In this document: one piece after another, positions 51,315 to 62,137 of the stretch
Numbering within the stretch: position 1 is the stretch's first letter
Layout: every line of letters starts with the position of its first letter
Source: Parabacteroides sp.
GTDB lineage: Bacteria; Bacteroidota; Bacteroidia; Bacteroidales; Tannerellaceae
DNA: 64,000 bases
Direction of reading: 5' to 3'
Assembly (NCBI GenBank): GCA_022775005.1
Contig: JALFJR010000066.1
Location: 16,351-80,350 of the forward strand
Program-made: the position numbers and the translations under genes
Notes under the pieces: generated by a model
Told to the model about the DNA's origin: nothing
Database searches by the model: none
The model's input: only the letters and a program-made list of their open reading frames with translations

Positions 51315-51327
51315 AAAATAGAACAAC

Positions 51328-52122
51328 ATGAAACAATATTTGGACCTGCTTGACAGGGTACTCCACGAAGGAGTACATAAAGAAGACCGGACAGGCACCG
51401 GTACGATCAGCGTGTTTGGACACCAGATGCGCTTCAATTTAGAGGAGGGTTTCCCGCTTCTCACCACCAAGAAACTGCATCTCAAGTCAATCATCTACGA
51501 GTTGCTTTGGTTCCTCAAAGGGGACACGAACGTGCAATACTTGCAAGAGCACGGGGTGCGCATTTGGAATGAATGGGCCGATGCCAATGGCGACTTGGGA
51601 CATATCTACGGCTATCAATGGCGCTCTTGGCCTGATTACGACGGCGGGGCGATCGACCAGATCACCGAGGCGGTGGAGACGATCAAGCACAACCCAGACT
51701 CGCGACGCATCATTGTCAGTGCCTGGAATGTGGCGGATCTGAATAAGATGAACCTGCCTCCGTGTCATGCCTTTTTCCAGTTCTACGTGGCCAATGGCCG
51801 ACTAAGTTTGCAGCTCTATCAGCGTAGTGCCGACATCTTCCTCGGCGTACCGTTCAACATTGCTTCCTACGCCCTGTTGCTCCAGATGATGGCGCAGGTG
51901 ACCGGCTTGAAAGCGGGCGATTTCGTACATACCTTGGGCGACGCACACATCTACAACAACCATTTGGAGCAGGTTAAGCTGCAACTGACCCGTGATCCCC
52001 GTCCGCTGCCGCACATGACGTTGAACCCGGAGGTAAAAAGTATCTTCGACTTTCAGTATGAGGATTTCCAATTGACAGACTATAATCCGCATCCACACAT
52101 CAAAGGGGAGGTATCGGTATGA
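51328..52122 (+). CDS. thyA: Thymidylate synthase
   Basis: A 264-aa enzyme making dTMP from dUMP with methylene-tetrahydrofolate. It is the same length as E. coli ThyA. The catalytic Cys is in [48 protein letters not shown] and [13 protein letters not shown] are the dUMP and folate-binding blocks. It overlaps folA by 4 bp (ATGA), the standard thyA-folA pair. Confidence 0.97.
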   Translation: MKQYLDLLDRVLHEGVHKEDRTGTGTISVFGHQMRFNLEEGFPLLTTKKLHLKSIIYELLWFLKGDTNVQYLQEHGVRIWNEWADANGDLGHIYGYQWRSWPDYDGGAIDQITEAVETIKHNPDSRRIIVSAWNVADLNKMNLPPCHAFFQFYVANGRLSLQLYQRSADIFLGVPFNIASYALLLQMMAQVTGLKAGDFVHTLGDAHIYNNHLEQVKLQLTRDPRPLPHMTLNPEVKSIFDFQYEDFQLTDYNPHPHIKGEVSV

Positions 52123-52616
52123 ATATAGCTATCATTGTCGCCATCGCCGAGGGCAATGCCATTGGCAAGGATCAAGAGTTGCTCTGCCACATGCCAGCCG
52201 ACTTAAAACGGTTCAAGGCATTGACCACGGGACATACCATCATCATGGGGCGCAAGACCTTCGAGTCGCTACCGCACGCACTGCCGAATCGCCGGAATAT
52301 GGTCTTGTCTTCCCAGCCCAATGCCAATTTCCCCGGCTGTGAGGTCTGCGCTTCGCTTCCCGAGGCCTTAGCGCTATGCGCAGGCGAGGAGGAGGTGTTC
52401 ATCATCGGAGGTGGACAGGTCTATCAACAGGCCCTTGCCCTCTCCGATAGCTTGTATATCACCCGCATCCACCACGCTTTCCCCGACGCTACCACCTTCT
52501 TCCCGGAGCTGGATGCCGCACAGTGGGAGGAGATAGAGCGAGAGGCACATCCAGCCGATGAGAAGAATCCCTATCCCTATACCTACGTCAATTACCGCAG
52601 GAAAAGGAATTCTTAA
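52119..52616 (+). CDS. folA: Dihydrofolate reductase
   Basis: A 165-aa NADPH-dependent enzyme regenerating tetrahydrofolate used by the adjacent Thy[21 protein letters not shown] is the N-terminal strand and loop. [29 protein letters not shown] carries the substrate and cofactor motifs. [16 protein letters not shown] is the NADPH-binding glycine region. Translationally coupled to thyA. Confidence 0.96.
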   Translation: MNIAIIVAIAEGNAIGKDQELLCHMPADLKRFKALTTGHTIIMGRKTFESLPHALPNRRNMVLSSQPNANFPGCEVCASLPEALALCAGEEEVFIIGGGQVYQQALALSDSLYITRIHHAFPDATTFFPELDAAQWEEIEREAHPADEKNPYPYTYVNYRRKRNS

Positions 52617-52697
52617 CGGCACCTTTACACTTTTTTGTGCACGCATTGTATCTATGCGAATAGGTAAATGTGTTGCACAACTAAAAAGAGAATCATT

Positions 52698-55600
52698 ATG
52701 AAGTTAAGCGCAGTGATTATTTCTGTATGCATGCTTTGCGGACTCTCCGCAATCGTCGCCTATAGCTGGCCATCCGCTCCCCGAAAGCAGGCAATGGAGC
52801 AGCAGGAAGCAGCCAAGCTAATTAAAGCGTGGATGACCCGTTCCAAAGAGGCATTGGAGGTGGATACCGACCGATTCCCGGAGCTGTTGAAACAGGCGGA
52901 GGAGATGTCCGCAACGAACAACGATCCGGCCACTACCGCCCTGCTACATTCCATGATTGCAGAGATGTATCAGCACTATTACAACCAACAGCGTTGGCGC
53001 ATCGATCAGCGTACCCCATTAACGGGTTATGTACCTACCGACATGCAAGAATGGAGCCGTAACCTCTTCGAGGAGAAGATCAAAGAGGAGTTGAATGCCT
53101 CTTTGCAACCCGCAGACACCTTGCAGTCCACCCCGACACGCCACTATCAAGCGTTGCTGACCTTGGGAGATGATTCGCCTACACTGCGCCCTACCCTTTT
53201 TGAATTCTTGGCCTATCGAGCCTTGGAAATCCAGCCCTCAACAACCATTTATAACGCATTAATCGCTTTTCAAAATCAGCAGCATCACACGCAAGCGGCA
53301 TTACTAACCGAGTTGGATCAGTTGCGCTTCTTGCGAGAGAAGGGGGAATGCTCTTTGGCAGAACAGCAAGCCGCTTTAGAGGCACTCTATCGGGAGCAAA
53401 AGTCGTTGCCTCATGCGGCAGAGATTGTGATCGCCCTGTATGAAGTGTTGCAGGAACAGACCTATCGCCTCGCACCAGAGGCACAAGATAGCTTGCGCAG
53501 TGAACAGGTTCGTCTTTGCCGAGAGGGTATCCAACAGTATAAGGACTATCCTCGTACGGCCATCTTACGCAATTATTTAGCCGAATTAGAGCGAAGTACG
53601 CTTCAAGTGACAACCGATCCGACCACCTATCCGGGCAAAGAGGCAGTACTACAACTCTCTTATAAGCATATCGAACGGCTGACCGTGCACCTCTACGAGA
53701 GCAAACGCACGCCGGTGGAGGTAGCGGCACAATCCTATTCCTCCGCTACGGACAACCGCACCTTGGGACGTTTGGTGCAGACCGAGACCTTCGATCTGCG
53801 CTGTCCGAACAGTTATACCCAACTCGACACCCTTTTGCGCATCCGTATCGCCACACCCGGGCTTTACGAGTGCCGAGTAACTGCCCAAGGAGGTCTGAGT
53901 ACGACCCTCCCGATCCATGTCAGCCGATTGATCGCCCACCATCGAGATCTGCCGACCAAGCAACGAGAAGTGTGGGTAACGGATTGGGAAACAGGAAAGC
54001 CGGTGCCCCATGCGGAGGTAGTCTATTATGGCGGACAACGCCATCAGCTGCAACGCAAAGGTAGCTTGACGACCGATGCACAGGGATTGGCCCTGCTGCC
54101 AGCAGATAAGAACCTGTTAGCCATACAAGCGATCCTGCCCAACGATACAAAAGGACGCATCGTTCCTTTATATCCAATCTATACCTCCCGGTCATCCGTA
54201 CAGCCGACTACTCGATTAACACTTTTTACAGACCGAGGTCTTTATCGTCCGGGGCAGACACTCTATTTCAAAGGTATTGCCTACACCGATGATTGGGAGA
54301 ACGCCCATACGATCGAAGGTGAAGGGGTCCCTGTCATCCTCTATGACGCCAATCACCAAGAGGTAGCCAAACAGCGGTTCACGACCAATGCTTTTGGCTC
54401 GTTCCACGGTTCGTTCACTTTGCCGCAGCAGGGATTGAGTGGCACCTATCAGTTGGTGGCTGGCAAACATACCTATACTTTCCGGGTAGAGGAATACAAA
54501 CGACCTACCTTCCATGCGGATATTCAGCCATTACAAGAAGAGGTAGCGTTTGGCGACACGGTGACGCTGACCGGACAGGCCCAGAGCTTCGCCGGTGTGC
54601 GATTGACAGAAGGCCAAGTAACCTGGCGCATCTTGCGTCGTCCCTTCTGGGGATGGCGAGGGACGGAAGGAGAGAGCCAAGTGGCAGAGGGTACTACCTC
54701 GCTAAATGCCGAAGGACGTTTCCAAATGCGTTTCTGCCCGACTAAACGTCAGCAAGCCCCCTTTTGGAGCAGCTGTGAACGCTACGAGCTTCAGGCTATT
54801 GTGACCGATAGCAAAGGAGAGTCGCAAGAGACCACCTATGCCTTCAGTGTAGGCGAAAGTAGCTTGGTCTTGCTGCCTCAGTTATCAGAGCAGGTGGAGA
54901 AGGAGCAGGCTAAGATCAGCATCGCTATTCGTACGTTGAATGGAGAGAGCTATGCAGGTACCGGCCGTTACCAACTTAAAGCCCTTCAAGTCATGGATCC
55001 GACAGCCGAAACAATCACTTTCCAAGAGGGAGAGACAGTCTTATCTGGCACCTTCACCGGCGATCAACCTTTAGAGACCTCGCTTTTGGCCCAATTGCCT
55101 TCAGGACGTTATCGCCTTTGCGCCGAAGCAACCGATCGCCAAAGACGCACGAGCCGAAACCAAAGCGATTTCACGCTGTACAGCCGGACGGACAAACGCC
55201 CGCCCTACTTCCTGCATACTTGGTTACTCAAGACAAAAACAGAATGTCTGCCGGGAGAAAATGCGGAACTTGTTTTCGGTACTTCTGACGCTCCTTCCTA
55301 TCTATTATATGAATGGTTCCAAGCGGATCAACGCATCCATCAAGAGCTGATCAAGCTCAATCAAGAGAACCGCACCTTCCGCATCCCGTTCAAAGCGGAT
55401 TATGGAGAGGGGTTGATGGTCTCCTTCACCCTGGTGCACCAAGGGAAGCTCTATGTTGAGCAGGTACCCATCACCCGTCGTATGCCCAATCGACAGTTGA
55501 CCATCAAACCAATCACTTTCCGAGATCACCTGCAACCGGGTAGCCAAGAGCATTGGCGTTTCCGGCTGACGGATGCCGACTCCTTGACCGTAGAGGCCGA

Positions 55601-58280
55601 AGCGTTAGCCAGCCTCTATGATGCCTCTTTGGATCAGATTTTACCGTTTGCATGGAGCCGATTACCCATACAGGTACCACGAGTCAAGGCGCCCCGCTTC
55701 ACAACTACGGTACACCGCTACAGTGATTATACCCAACAGGAGATCCGCTATGCAGAGGTACCCACCTATGCCTATGACGCACTAAACTGGTTCGGGTTAT
55801 TGGAGGCCACTTGGGCAAACGGTCCTCGCAATGGACTCTTCCGCTTGGGCAACGCACGGATGATGAAATCGGCTGCTGCGGCACCGGCTATGGCCGATGG
55901 CTTAATGGAGACAGAAGAGATGGCCGTGGCTGAGGATCAAATAGAAGCGGATGTAGCAACCGGAGAGCCTACACATACTTTACGGACAGACTTTGCAGAG
56001 ACGGCTTTCTTCTATCCGGCGTTGCAAACCGACTCCCTCGGTGATCTGTGGATTGATTTTACCCTGCCGGACAGCCATACAACGTGGAAGCTCCAGTTGC
56101 TCAGCCATACGAAAACGCTGCAACAGCAGCTGTTCACGCAAGAGATCGTCAGCAGTAAGCCATTGATGGTGACGCCAAACCTGCCTCGCTTCGTGCGTAA
56201 AGGAGACCAGGTGACCCTCAGCGCACAGATCGCCAATCAATCGAACGCACCCATAGAGGGACGTGCGGCCATTGAGCTGTTCGATCCGGCGACCAATCAA
56301 CCGGTGATTTGCCTGAGCAAGGCGCAACATCCCTTCCTGCTGCAACCCGACAGTGTGCAGACGGTCAGCTGGCACTTCACGGTGCCCTCAGCGACAAACC
56401 TGTTAGGGGTACGCATCGTAGCGGATAGCGAGATCGCCACAGATGGCGAACAGCATCTGCTTCCCATCCTCAGCGATCAATTGTTGCTCACCGAGAGTCA
56501 ACCCATCTATCTGTTGGATAGCGGCGAACAGCAACTGCCAATACCCGGTTTCCGCAAGGGACAAACGCCCTACCGGTTGACCTTGGAGTTGACCGCTAAT
56601 CCAATTTGGTATGCGGTGCAGGCACTCTCCACTATGGAGGTAACAGCATCTGCTAACTGCTTCGACCAGGTGGCCAGCTATTATACGCACACCTTGGCGA
56701 CGCTGTTGGTGCAGAGTCATCCCATGATTCGGCAACTCATTACCCAATGGCAAGCAGAAGGAGGCAATGTGGAGACCTTGCATGCTGCGTTGAATCGCAA
56801 TGCCGAGTTGAAGAACATCCTGTTGGAAGAGACACCTTGGGTGATGGAGGCACAAGACGAGGCTGTACGCAAACAGCGGCTGAGCCTACTGTTTGACCTG
56901 AACCGGGCTAACAACCAACGTCAGTTGGCGATGCGCCAATTGCAGAAGCTGCAAAACGAGAATGGCGGCTTCAGTTGGTTCGAAGGTTTCCCGGCCAGTC
57001 GAGACATCACCGTAGCGGTGTTGGAATTCTTGGCACAGCTGACGCAACTCAATGCTGTCGAATACAACCAAACAGAGCGAGAGATGATTATCCAGGCCCT
57101 GCGCTATTTGGATCAACAAATCGAACAGGATTATGAATGGCTTCGTCGTCATAATACGCAATGGAGCAAAGCCTTGCCAACGAGCAGACAGATTGACTAC
57201 CTCTATGTACGCAGCCTCTATCGGGATGTGCCGGAGATGGGTAACGCCCTGGAGGCATCCAAGTTCTTCACCCGACAGGCCTTCGCTAACTGGAAAAAGT
57301 ATGGACTGCTCCACAAGGCGGAGATCGTCCTTTTAGCTCATCGCAACGGCGAAACCGCCCGCACGACAGAGATCCTGAATTGGCTGAAGAAAACGGCCTC
57401 TGCTTCCAAAGAAAAGGGCATGTATTGGGCCAATAACCGTAGGGAAACCATGGGCTTCGTATCGCCTATCTGGACACATTGCCGGTTGATGGAGCTATTC
57501 CAAACTGTGGAGCCAGACGTGCAGCAGATGAATCAGCTGAAGCAATGGCTACTCAACCAAAAACGGGTACAGGATTGGGAGAGTACACCGGCCACGCTCA
57601 ACGCCGTGCACATGCTTTTGTTGACCGGCTCCGACTGGCTCGGCACCACCAACCGCTGTGTGGCCATTTGGGGAGACCAACAGTATGACACCGCAGCGGG
57701 AGAGACCGCCACGGGCTATCTGAAAACCAACCTGCCGTTGCAAGCCACCCAACAACCCCCATCAGCGCTGGCCTTACGCAAAGAGGGAGAGGCTCCGGCT
57801 TGGGGTGCGCTCTATACGCAATACTTCCAGTCGATGGATCAGGTAGAAGCAAAAGGCCAAGGACTGCAGGTCGAGCGCAAACTGTTTGTCGAGACTTTAG
57901 AGCAGGGTTCTAAACAACTCCGTCCGCTCACCGAGGAACAACCGTTACAGGTAGGCGACAAGGTCATCGTGCGATTGGTCATCCGGAGTGATCAAGATTA
58001 CCAATATGTCTGCCTCAAAGATACCCGTGCCGGTTGCATGGAACCAACGCAAACCCGTTCTGGTTACGTTTGGAGAGAGGGCATCGGCTATTACCACGTG
58101 GCGAAAGATGCGTCCGAGCAATTCTTTTTCGAGCAGCTGCCACAAGGCACATACGTGGTAGAATACGGAGCCTATGTCACTCGCTCAGGCGATTACGCAG
58201 GTGGAGTCAGCTCGTTGCAATGCCTCTATGCGCCGGAATTTGTCGCCCATTCAGCCGATCAACGGATAAAGGTGAACTAA
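52698..58280 (+). CDS. Giant alpha-2-macroglobulin family protein
   Basis: An 1860-aa envelope protein from ATG 52698 (MKLSAVIISVCMLCGLSAIV), which is a signal or anchor sequence. MG-type beta domains run through the first two thirds: LTLFTDRGLYRPGQTLYFKG and TYTFRVEEYKRPTFHADI are the usual MG signatures. The bait region and alpha-2-macroglobulin core follow (TAFFYPALQTDSLGDLWIDFTLPDS). The thioester site is at residue 1321 but reads CFDQ (in ASANCFDQVASYY), not the usual CxEQ. An alpha-toroid helical domain (FSWFEGFPASRDITVAVLEFL) and a C-terminal receptor-like domain (QGTYVVEYGAYV) complete it. Bacterial members are thought to trap foreign proteases in the periplasm. No penicillin-binding protein gene is adjacent. 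Confidence 0.92.
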   Translation: MKLSAVIISVCMLCGLSAIVAYSWPSAPRKQAMEQQEAAKLIKAWMTRSKEALEVDTDRFPELLKQAEEMSATNNDPATTALLHSMIAEMYQHYYNQQRWRIDQRTPLTGYVPTDMQEWSRNLFEEKIKEELNASLQPADTLQSTPTRHYQALLTLGDDSPTLRPTLFEFLAYRALEIQPSTTIYNALIAFQNQQHHTQAALLTELDQLRFLREKGECSLAEQQAALEALYREQKSLPHAAEIVIALYEVLQEQTYRLAPEAQDSLRSEQVRLCREGIQQYKDYPRTAILRNYLAELERSTLQVTTDPTTYPGKEAVLQLSYKHIERLTVHLYESKRTPVEVAAQSYSSATDNRTLGRLVQTETFDLRCPNSYTQLDTLLRIRIATPGLYECRVTAQGGLSTTLPIHVSRLIAHHRDLPTKQREVWVTDWETGKPVPHAEVVYYGGQRHQLQRKGSLTTDAQGLALLPADKNLLAIQAILPNDTKGRIVPLYPIYTSRSSVQPTTRLTLFTDRGLYRPGQTLYFKGIAYTDDWENAHTIEGEGVPVILYDANHQEVAKQRFTTNAFGSFHGSFTLPQQGLSGTYQLVAGKHTYTFRVEEYKRPTFHADIQPLQEEVAFGDTVTLTGQAQSFAGVRLTEGQVTWRILRRPFWGWRGTEGESQVAEGTTSLNAEGRFQMRFCPTKRQQAPFWSSCERYELQAIVTDSKGESQETTYAFSVGESSLVLLPQLSEQVEKEQAKISIAIRTLNGESYAGTGRYQLKALQVMDPTAETITFQEGETVLSGTFTGDQPLETSLLAQLPSGRYRLCAEATDRQRRTSRNQSDFTLYSRTDKRPPYFLHTWLLKTKTECLPGENAELVFGTSDAPSYLLYEWFQADQRIHQELIKLNQENRTFRIPFKADYGEGLMVSFTLVHQGKLYVEQVPITRRMPNRQLTIKPITFRDHLQPGSQEHWRFRLTDADSLTVEAEALASLYDASLDQILPFAWSRLPIQVPRVKAPRFTTTVHRYSDYTQQEIRYAEVPTYAYDALNWFGLLEATWANGPRNGLFRLGNARMMKSAAAAPAMADGLMETEEMAVAEDQIEADVATGEPTHTLRTDFAETAFFYPALQTDSLGDLWIDFTLPDSHTTWKLQLLSHTKTLQQQLFTQEIVSSKPLMVTPNLPRFVRKGDQVTLSAQIANQSNAPIEGRAAIELFDPATNQPVICLSKAQHPFLLQPDSVQTVSWHFTVPSATNLLGVRIVADSEIATDGEQHLLPILSDQLLLTESQPIYLLDSGEQQLPIPGFRKGQTPYRLTLELTANPIWYAVQALSTMEVTASANCFDQVASYYTHTLATLLVQSHPMIRQLITQWQAEGGNVETLHAALNRNAELKNILLEETPWVMEAQDEAVRKQRLSLLFDLNRANNQRQLAMRQLQKLQNENGGFSWFEGFPASRDITVAVLEFLAQLTQLNAVEYNQTEREMIIQALRYLDQQIEQDYEWLRRHNTQWSKALPTSRQIDYLYVRSLYRDVPEMGNALEASKFFTRQAFANWKKYGLLHKAEIVLLAHRNGETARTTEILNWLKKTASASKEKGMYWANNRRETMGFVSPIWTHCRLMELFQTVEPDVQQMNQLKQWLLNQKRVQDWESTPATLNAVHMLLLTGSDWLGTTNRCVAIWGDQQYDTAAGETATGYLKTNLPLQATQQPPSALALRKEGEAPAWGALYTQYFQSMDQVEAKGQGLQVERKLFVETLEQGSKQLRPLTEEQPLQVGDKVIVRLVIRSDQDYQYVCLKDTRAGCMEPTQTRSGYVWREGIGYYHVAKDASEQFFFEQLPQGTYVVEYGAYVTRSGDYAGGVSSLQCLYAPEFVAHSADQRIKVN

Positions 58281-58309
58281 AGAATGCATGCAGCTTACCG
58301 ATTGTTTTG

Positions 58310-58317
58310 TACTTTTG
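58310..58317 (+). promoter_or_regulatory. -7 box (TACTTTTG) for the DNA methyltransferase
   Basis: An exact TAnnTTTG match 28 bp before ATG 58346. It shows that the methyltransferase starts at 58346 and not at the longer in-frame reading inside the macroglobulin gene. Confidence 0.55.
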
Positions 58318-58345
58318 CAACTTCATAACAAGCAATTTGTCGCAA

Positions 58346-59692
58346 ATGAAGCAAGACACAGCGAATGCTACATACAATACCTATGCCGATCTGATCCGTG
58401 AGGCGGAGCTACCCGCCTTCCCGCAGGAGTCAGCCGAGGGAGTACGCCCTTTGACGATGCTCTCCCTGTTCTCTGGCTGTGGCGGGATGGATCTGGGCTT
58501 TGAGGGCGGCTTCATCTGCCACCAGCAATCGGTAGGCGCACATTCTCCCTGGATCGAACGCCCCATCAACGACCAATGGGTATTGCTCAAGCGAAACCGC
58601 TTCCGTACGGTATTCGCCAACGATATCCTGAAAGAGGCCTTTGTCGCTTGGCGTAACTACATGGCTCGCTTTCACTACGCCCCCTCCATCTACCATCAAG
58701 AGAGCATTGTCGATTTGGTGAAGGCGCATCAGCAAGGAGCAAAAGTCTTTCCAGAGGAGGTCGATATCGTCACCGGAGGCTTTCCTTGCCAAGACTTCAG
58801 CGTGGCGGGAAAGCGCATGGGCTTCAAGTCCGACAAGGCGCACGATGGGAAGAAACGCGACGAGGAGATTCCCACTGAGGAGAGCCGCGGCAAACTCTAC
58901 TATTGGATGAAGCAGGTGATCGACATCACAAAGCCCAAGATCTTCATCGCCGAGAATGTAAAGGGCTTGGTCAGCTTAGGCGACGTGCGCCACATCATCC
59001 AGCAAGATTTCGCACAAGCGGCGGATGATGGCTACATCGTATTGCCGCCACAGGTGCTTCACGCAGGCAACTATGGCGTACCGGAAACCCGTGAGCGTGT
59101 GATCTTCATCGGGATTCGCCGCAACGCATTGACCGCAGAGGCCAGGGCAAACTTGGAACAGGAGATCATCCCAGCTGCCTATAACCCCTACCCTGCTCCT
59201 ACCCACCATTTCACACCGGAGACCGATGTGACGTTATTGCCTCCGGTTACCTGCCGAGCCATCTTCGAAGGACTAAAAGAGCCGGAAGAGAGTCTTGATC
59301 TCTCGCAACGCCGCTACTCCAAGGCCCGCTATTTAGGTGCCCATTGGCAGGGACAAATCGAGATCCATTTGGATGGTCTCGCCCCTACCATCCGCTCCGA
59401 GCACCATGGCAACATCGAATATCGCCGCCTCTCGAAGGAACATGGAGGTCTTCTCGAAGAGGAATTAGCCAAAGGATGGGTAGAGCGAAGGCTCACCCCG
59501 CGGGAGTGCGCCTTAATCCAGACCTTCCCGCCCGACTATCCTTTCGTGGCCTACAAAGTCGACTGCAAACGCTTTCAGCTCAATCCTTCGGGCGCTTATC
59601 GAGTGATAGGCAACGCCGTCCCACCCCTGTTAGCCTATAACATAGCGAGAAGAATCCAAGAATTGTGGGCATGCTATTTCGAGTGCAAGTAA
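58346..59692 (+). CDS. Solitary DNA (cytosine-5) methyltransferase
   Basis: A 448-aa C5-cytosine methyltransferase. The ordered motifs are present: I, MLSLFSGCGGMDLGFEGG; IV, GGFPCQDFSVAGKR with the catalytic PCQ; VI, IFIAENVKGLV; VIII, YGVPETRERVIFIGIRR; IX and X, RRLTPRECALIQTFPPDY and YRVIGNAVPPLLAYNIAR. An extra segment with FRTVFANDILKEAFVAWRNYM lies between motifs I and IV. It uses AdoMet to methylate cytosine in a specific DNA site; the site cannot be read from sequence. No restriction endonuclease, specificity subunit or mismatch-repair vsr gene is next to it, so it appears to act alone. Start fixed by the -7 box at 58310. Confidence 0.92.
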   Translation: MKQDTANATYNTYADLIREAELPAFPQESAEGVRPLTMLSLFSGCGGMDLGFEGGFICHQQSVGAHSPWIERPINDQWVLLKRNRFRTVFANDILKEAFVAWRNYMARFHYAPSIYHQESIVDLVKAHQQGAKVFPEEVDIVTGGFPCQDFSVAGKRMGFKSDKAHDGKKRDEEIPTEESRGKLYYWMKQVIDITKPKIFIAENVKGLVSLGDVRHIIQQDFAQAADDGYIVLPPQVLHAGNYGVPETRERVIFIGIRRNALTAEARANLEQEIIPAAYNPYPAPTHHFTPETDVTLLPPVTCRAIFEGLKEPEESLDLSQRRYSKARYLGAHWQGQIEIHLDGLAPTIRSEHHGNIEYRRLSKEHGGLLEEELAKGWVERRLTPRECALIQTFPPDYPFVAYKVDCKRFQLNPSGAYRVIGNAVPPLLAYNIARRIQELWACYFECK

Positions 59693-59717
59693 AAGCTTGC
59701 GGATAAATCATAGGCAT

Positions 59718-59752
59718 AAAAAAACGGGTGATTCCCTGAAGGAGTCACCCGG
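59718..59752. terminator. Terminator of rpsO (also usable from the + strand)
   Basis: CGGGTGATTCC (59725-59735) pairs with GGAGTCACCCG (59741-59751), with one mismatch in the inner part. The - strand tail is TTTTTTT. It separates the convergent methyltransferase and rpsO genes. Confidence 0.8.
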
Positions 59753-59777
59753 CTTTTGGTTATACTTGGATAATGTT

Positions 59778-60047
59778 TTACTTTCTGATACCCAACTCTT
59801 GGATAATCGAACGGTAACGCTCGATATCTACACGGATCAAATAATCCAACATACGGCGACGCTTACCTACCAACATCTTCAAGGCTCTCTCTGTTGCGAA
59901 GTCCTTGTGATTCTTCTTCAAGTGCTCAGTCAAGTGAGCGATACGGAAGGTGAACAACGCAATCTGGCTCTCAGGTGAACCGGTGTTGGTTGCTGAGTTA
60001 CCATACTTCTCGAATAATTCTTTTTTCTTTGCTGAATCCAAATACAT
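59778..60047 (-). CDS. rpsO: Ribosomal protein S15
   Basis: An 89-aa small-subunit protein with the full S15 pattern: LFEKYGNSATNTGSPESQIA, LTEHLKKNHKDF, and LLVGKRRRMLDYL-type ending (KMLVGKRRRMLDYLIRVDIE). It binds 16S rRNA helices 20-22. Full length, starting at 60047. Confidence 0.97.
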   Translation of the reverse strand: MYLDSAKKKELFEKYGNSATNTGSPESQIALFTFRIAHLTEHLKKNHKDFATERALKMLVGKRRRMLDYLIRVDIERYRSIIQELGIRK

Positions 60048-60227
60048 GATTCTTGTTACTTTAATAAATGAATACTATGTTATCTAAGCGGCTGCAAAGG
60101 TAGCTATTCCTTTTGGATTGACCATATTTTTACTCGCATTTTTCTGTGTTTCGTGCCGTTTTAACGTCCTTGTATCCCCTTTTTTCTAACTTTATTTGTA
60201 ATTTCGCGCCCAATAAATTAGTCTTAG

Positions 60228-62027
60228 ATGCAGAAGATAAGAAACATCGCGATTATCGCGCACGTTGACCACGGCAAAACGACGCTCGTGGATAAGATGT
60301 TATTAGCCGGTAAACTTTTCCGCGAGGGACAAGCGGAGCCCGACCAGTTCTTGGACAACAATGACCTGGAGCGGGAGCGAGGGATCACGATCCTGGCGAA
60401 GAATGTGTCCATTAATTACAAAGGGTATAAGATCAATATTATCGACACTCCGGGGCACGCCGATTTCGGAGGCGAGGTGGAGCGTGTCTTAAACATGGCT
60501 GACGGCTGCTTGCTGTTGGTGGATGCGTTCGAGGGGCCGATGCCGCAAACTCGTTTCGTATTGCAAAAGGCGATTCAGATCGGTTTGAAGCCGATCGTGG
60601 TGATCAATAAGGTGGATAAGCCGAACTGTCGTCCTTCAGAAGTGCAGGAGATGGTCTTCGACTTGATGTTCAGCTTGGACGCTACGGAAGAGCAGCTTGA
60701 TTTCCCGACCATCTATGGTTCCGCTAAACAGGGCTGGATGTCTGAGGATTGGCAAAAGCCGACGACCGACATTACCGCCTTGCTTGATGCTATTATCCAG
60801 TATATCCCCGAGCCGCAAGTGCTGGAGGGAGCTTCGCAGATGTTGATTACTTCATTGGATTATTCGAAATATGTAGGCCGTATCGCTGTGGGCCGTGTGC
60901 ACCGTGGCGAGTTGCGCGAGGGACAGGACATCATGCTCTGCAAGCGCGATGGCTCGATGGTGAAATCAAAGATCAAGGAGTTGGACGTGTTCGAGGGCTT
61001 GGGACGCACGAAAGTCGAGTCTGTCAAGTCCGGCGATATTTGTGCGGTGATCGGTGTGGAAGGCTTTGAGATTGGCGAGACCATCGCCGATGCCAATGAG
61101 CCGGAGGCCTTGCCGACAATCGCCATCGACGAGCCGACCATGTCTATGCTCTTTACCATCAATAACTCCCCCTTCTTTGGCAAGGATGGTAAGTATGTGA
61201 CCTCCCGTCACATCCATGACCGCCTGATGAAGGAGTTAGACAAGAACTTGGCATTGCGCGTTCTCCCGACCGAATCAGCTGATTCTTGGTTAGTTTATGG
61301 CCGTGGTGTGTTGCACTTGTCTGTCTTGATTGAGACCATGCGCCGTGAGGGTTATGAGTTGCAGGTCGGTCAGCCACAGGTGATCATCAAAGAGATCAAC
61401 GGAGAGAAGTGTGAGCCGATCGAGCAGTTGACGGTCAACCTGCCGGAGGAGTGCTCCAGCCGTATTATTGATATGGTGACCCGCCGTAAGGGCGAGATGA
61501 CCATGATGGAGAGCAAGAACGGCCGTATGCACTTGGAGTTCAACATCCCCTCTCGGGGTATCATCGGTTTGAACAACGCAGTCTTGACAGCTTCCGCAGG
61601 AGAGGCGATCATGGCGCACCGTTTCTTGGAGTATCAACCTTGGAAGGGAGAGATCGAGCGCCGTGTGAATGGTTCGATCATCGCGATGGAGACAGGTCAG
61701 GCCTTTGCATACGCTTTGAATAACTTGCAGTCTCGCGGTCGTTTCTTCATCGCTCCGGGCGAGGAAGTCTATGCGGGTCAGGTCGTTGGCGAGCACACCA
61801 AAGACAATGACTTGGTGGTGAACGTAACGAAATCAAAGAAGCTGACCAATATGCGTGCTTCCGGATCGGACGAGAAGGTCTCTTTGGCTCCTCCCGTAGT
61901 CTTCAGCTTGGAGGATGCGTTGGAGTACATCAAGGGCGATGAGTATGTAGAGATCACGCCCAACAGCATGCGTATGCGTAAGATCATCTTGGATGAGTTG
62001 GAGCGCAAGCGTCAAGCGAGAAACTAA
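60228..62027 (+). CDS. typA: Translational GTPase TypA/BipA
   Basis: A 599-aa ribosome-binding GTPase needed for large-subunit assembly and growth at low temperature or under stress in other bacteria. G1 is [16 protein letters not shown], then [10 protein letters not shown] (G2 region), DTPGHADF (G3) and NKVDKP (G4). Domains II and III and the TypA-specific C-terminus ([35 protein letters not shown]) are complete. It is divergent from rpsO and is followed by a strong terminator. Confidence 0.97.
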   Translation: MQKIRNIAIIAHVDHGKTTLVDKMLLAGKLFREGQAEPDQFLDNNDLERERGITILAKNVSINYKGYKINIIDTPGHADFGGEVERVLNMADGCLLLVDAFEGPMPQTRFVLQKAIQIGLKPIVVINKVDKPNCRPSEVQEMVFDLMFSLDATEEQLDFPTIYGSAKQGWMSEDWQKPTTDITALLDAIIQYIPEPQVLEGASQMLITSLDYSKYVGRIAVGRVHRGELREGQDIMLCKRDGSMVKSKIKELDVFEGLGRTKVESVKSGDICAVIGVEGFEIGETIADANEPEALPTIAIDEPTMSMLFTINNSPFFGKDGKYVTSRHIHDRLMKELDKNLALRVLPTESADSWLVYGRGVLHLSVLIETMRREGYELQVGQPQVIIKEINGEKCEPIEQLTVNLPEECSSRIIDMVTRRKGEMTMMESKNGRMHLEFNIPSRGIIGLNNAVLTASAGEAIMAHRFLEYQPWKGEIERRVNGSIIAMETGQAFAYALNNLQSRGRFFIAPGEEVYAGQVVGEHTKDNDLVVNVTKSKKLTNMRASGSDEKVSLAPPVVFSLEDALEYIKGDEYVEITPNSMRMRKIILDELERKRQARN

Positions 62028-62057
62028 CGGAAGCCTGTTGCTTCCATCCCATAAGTG

Positions 62058-62092
62058 GAGCGGTACTCAAATCGTGAGCACCGCTCTTTTTT
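62058..62092 (+). terminator. Terminator of typA
   Basis: GAGCGGT (62058-62064) pairs with ACCGCTC (62080-62086), extended by an inner CTCA/TGAG stem, and is followed by TTTTTT (62087-62092). Confidence 0.88.
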
Positions 62093-62137
62093 ATGCATTC
62101 GAAACGCCGCACGGCGTATCGTTGGCGAAATAGACAC

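Noticed and set aside
58034..58345. N-terminal extension of the DNA methyltransferase
   Set aside because: It overlaps the macroglobulin gene in another frame and contains the probable -7 box at 58310-58317.
58346..60047. Type II restriction-modification system
   Set aside because: No endonuclease-like gene lies on either side of the methyltransferase; the neighbours are a macroglobulin gene and rpsO.
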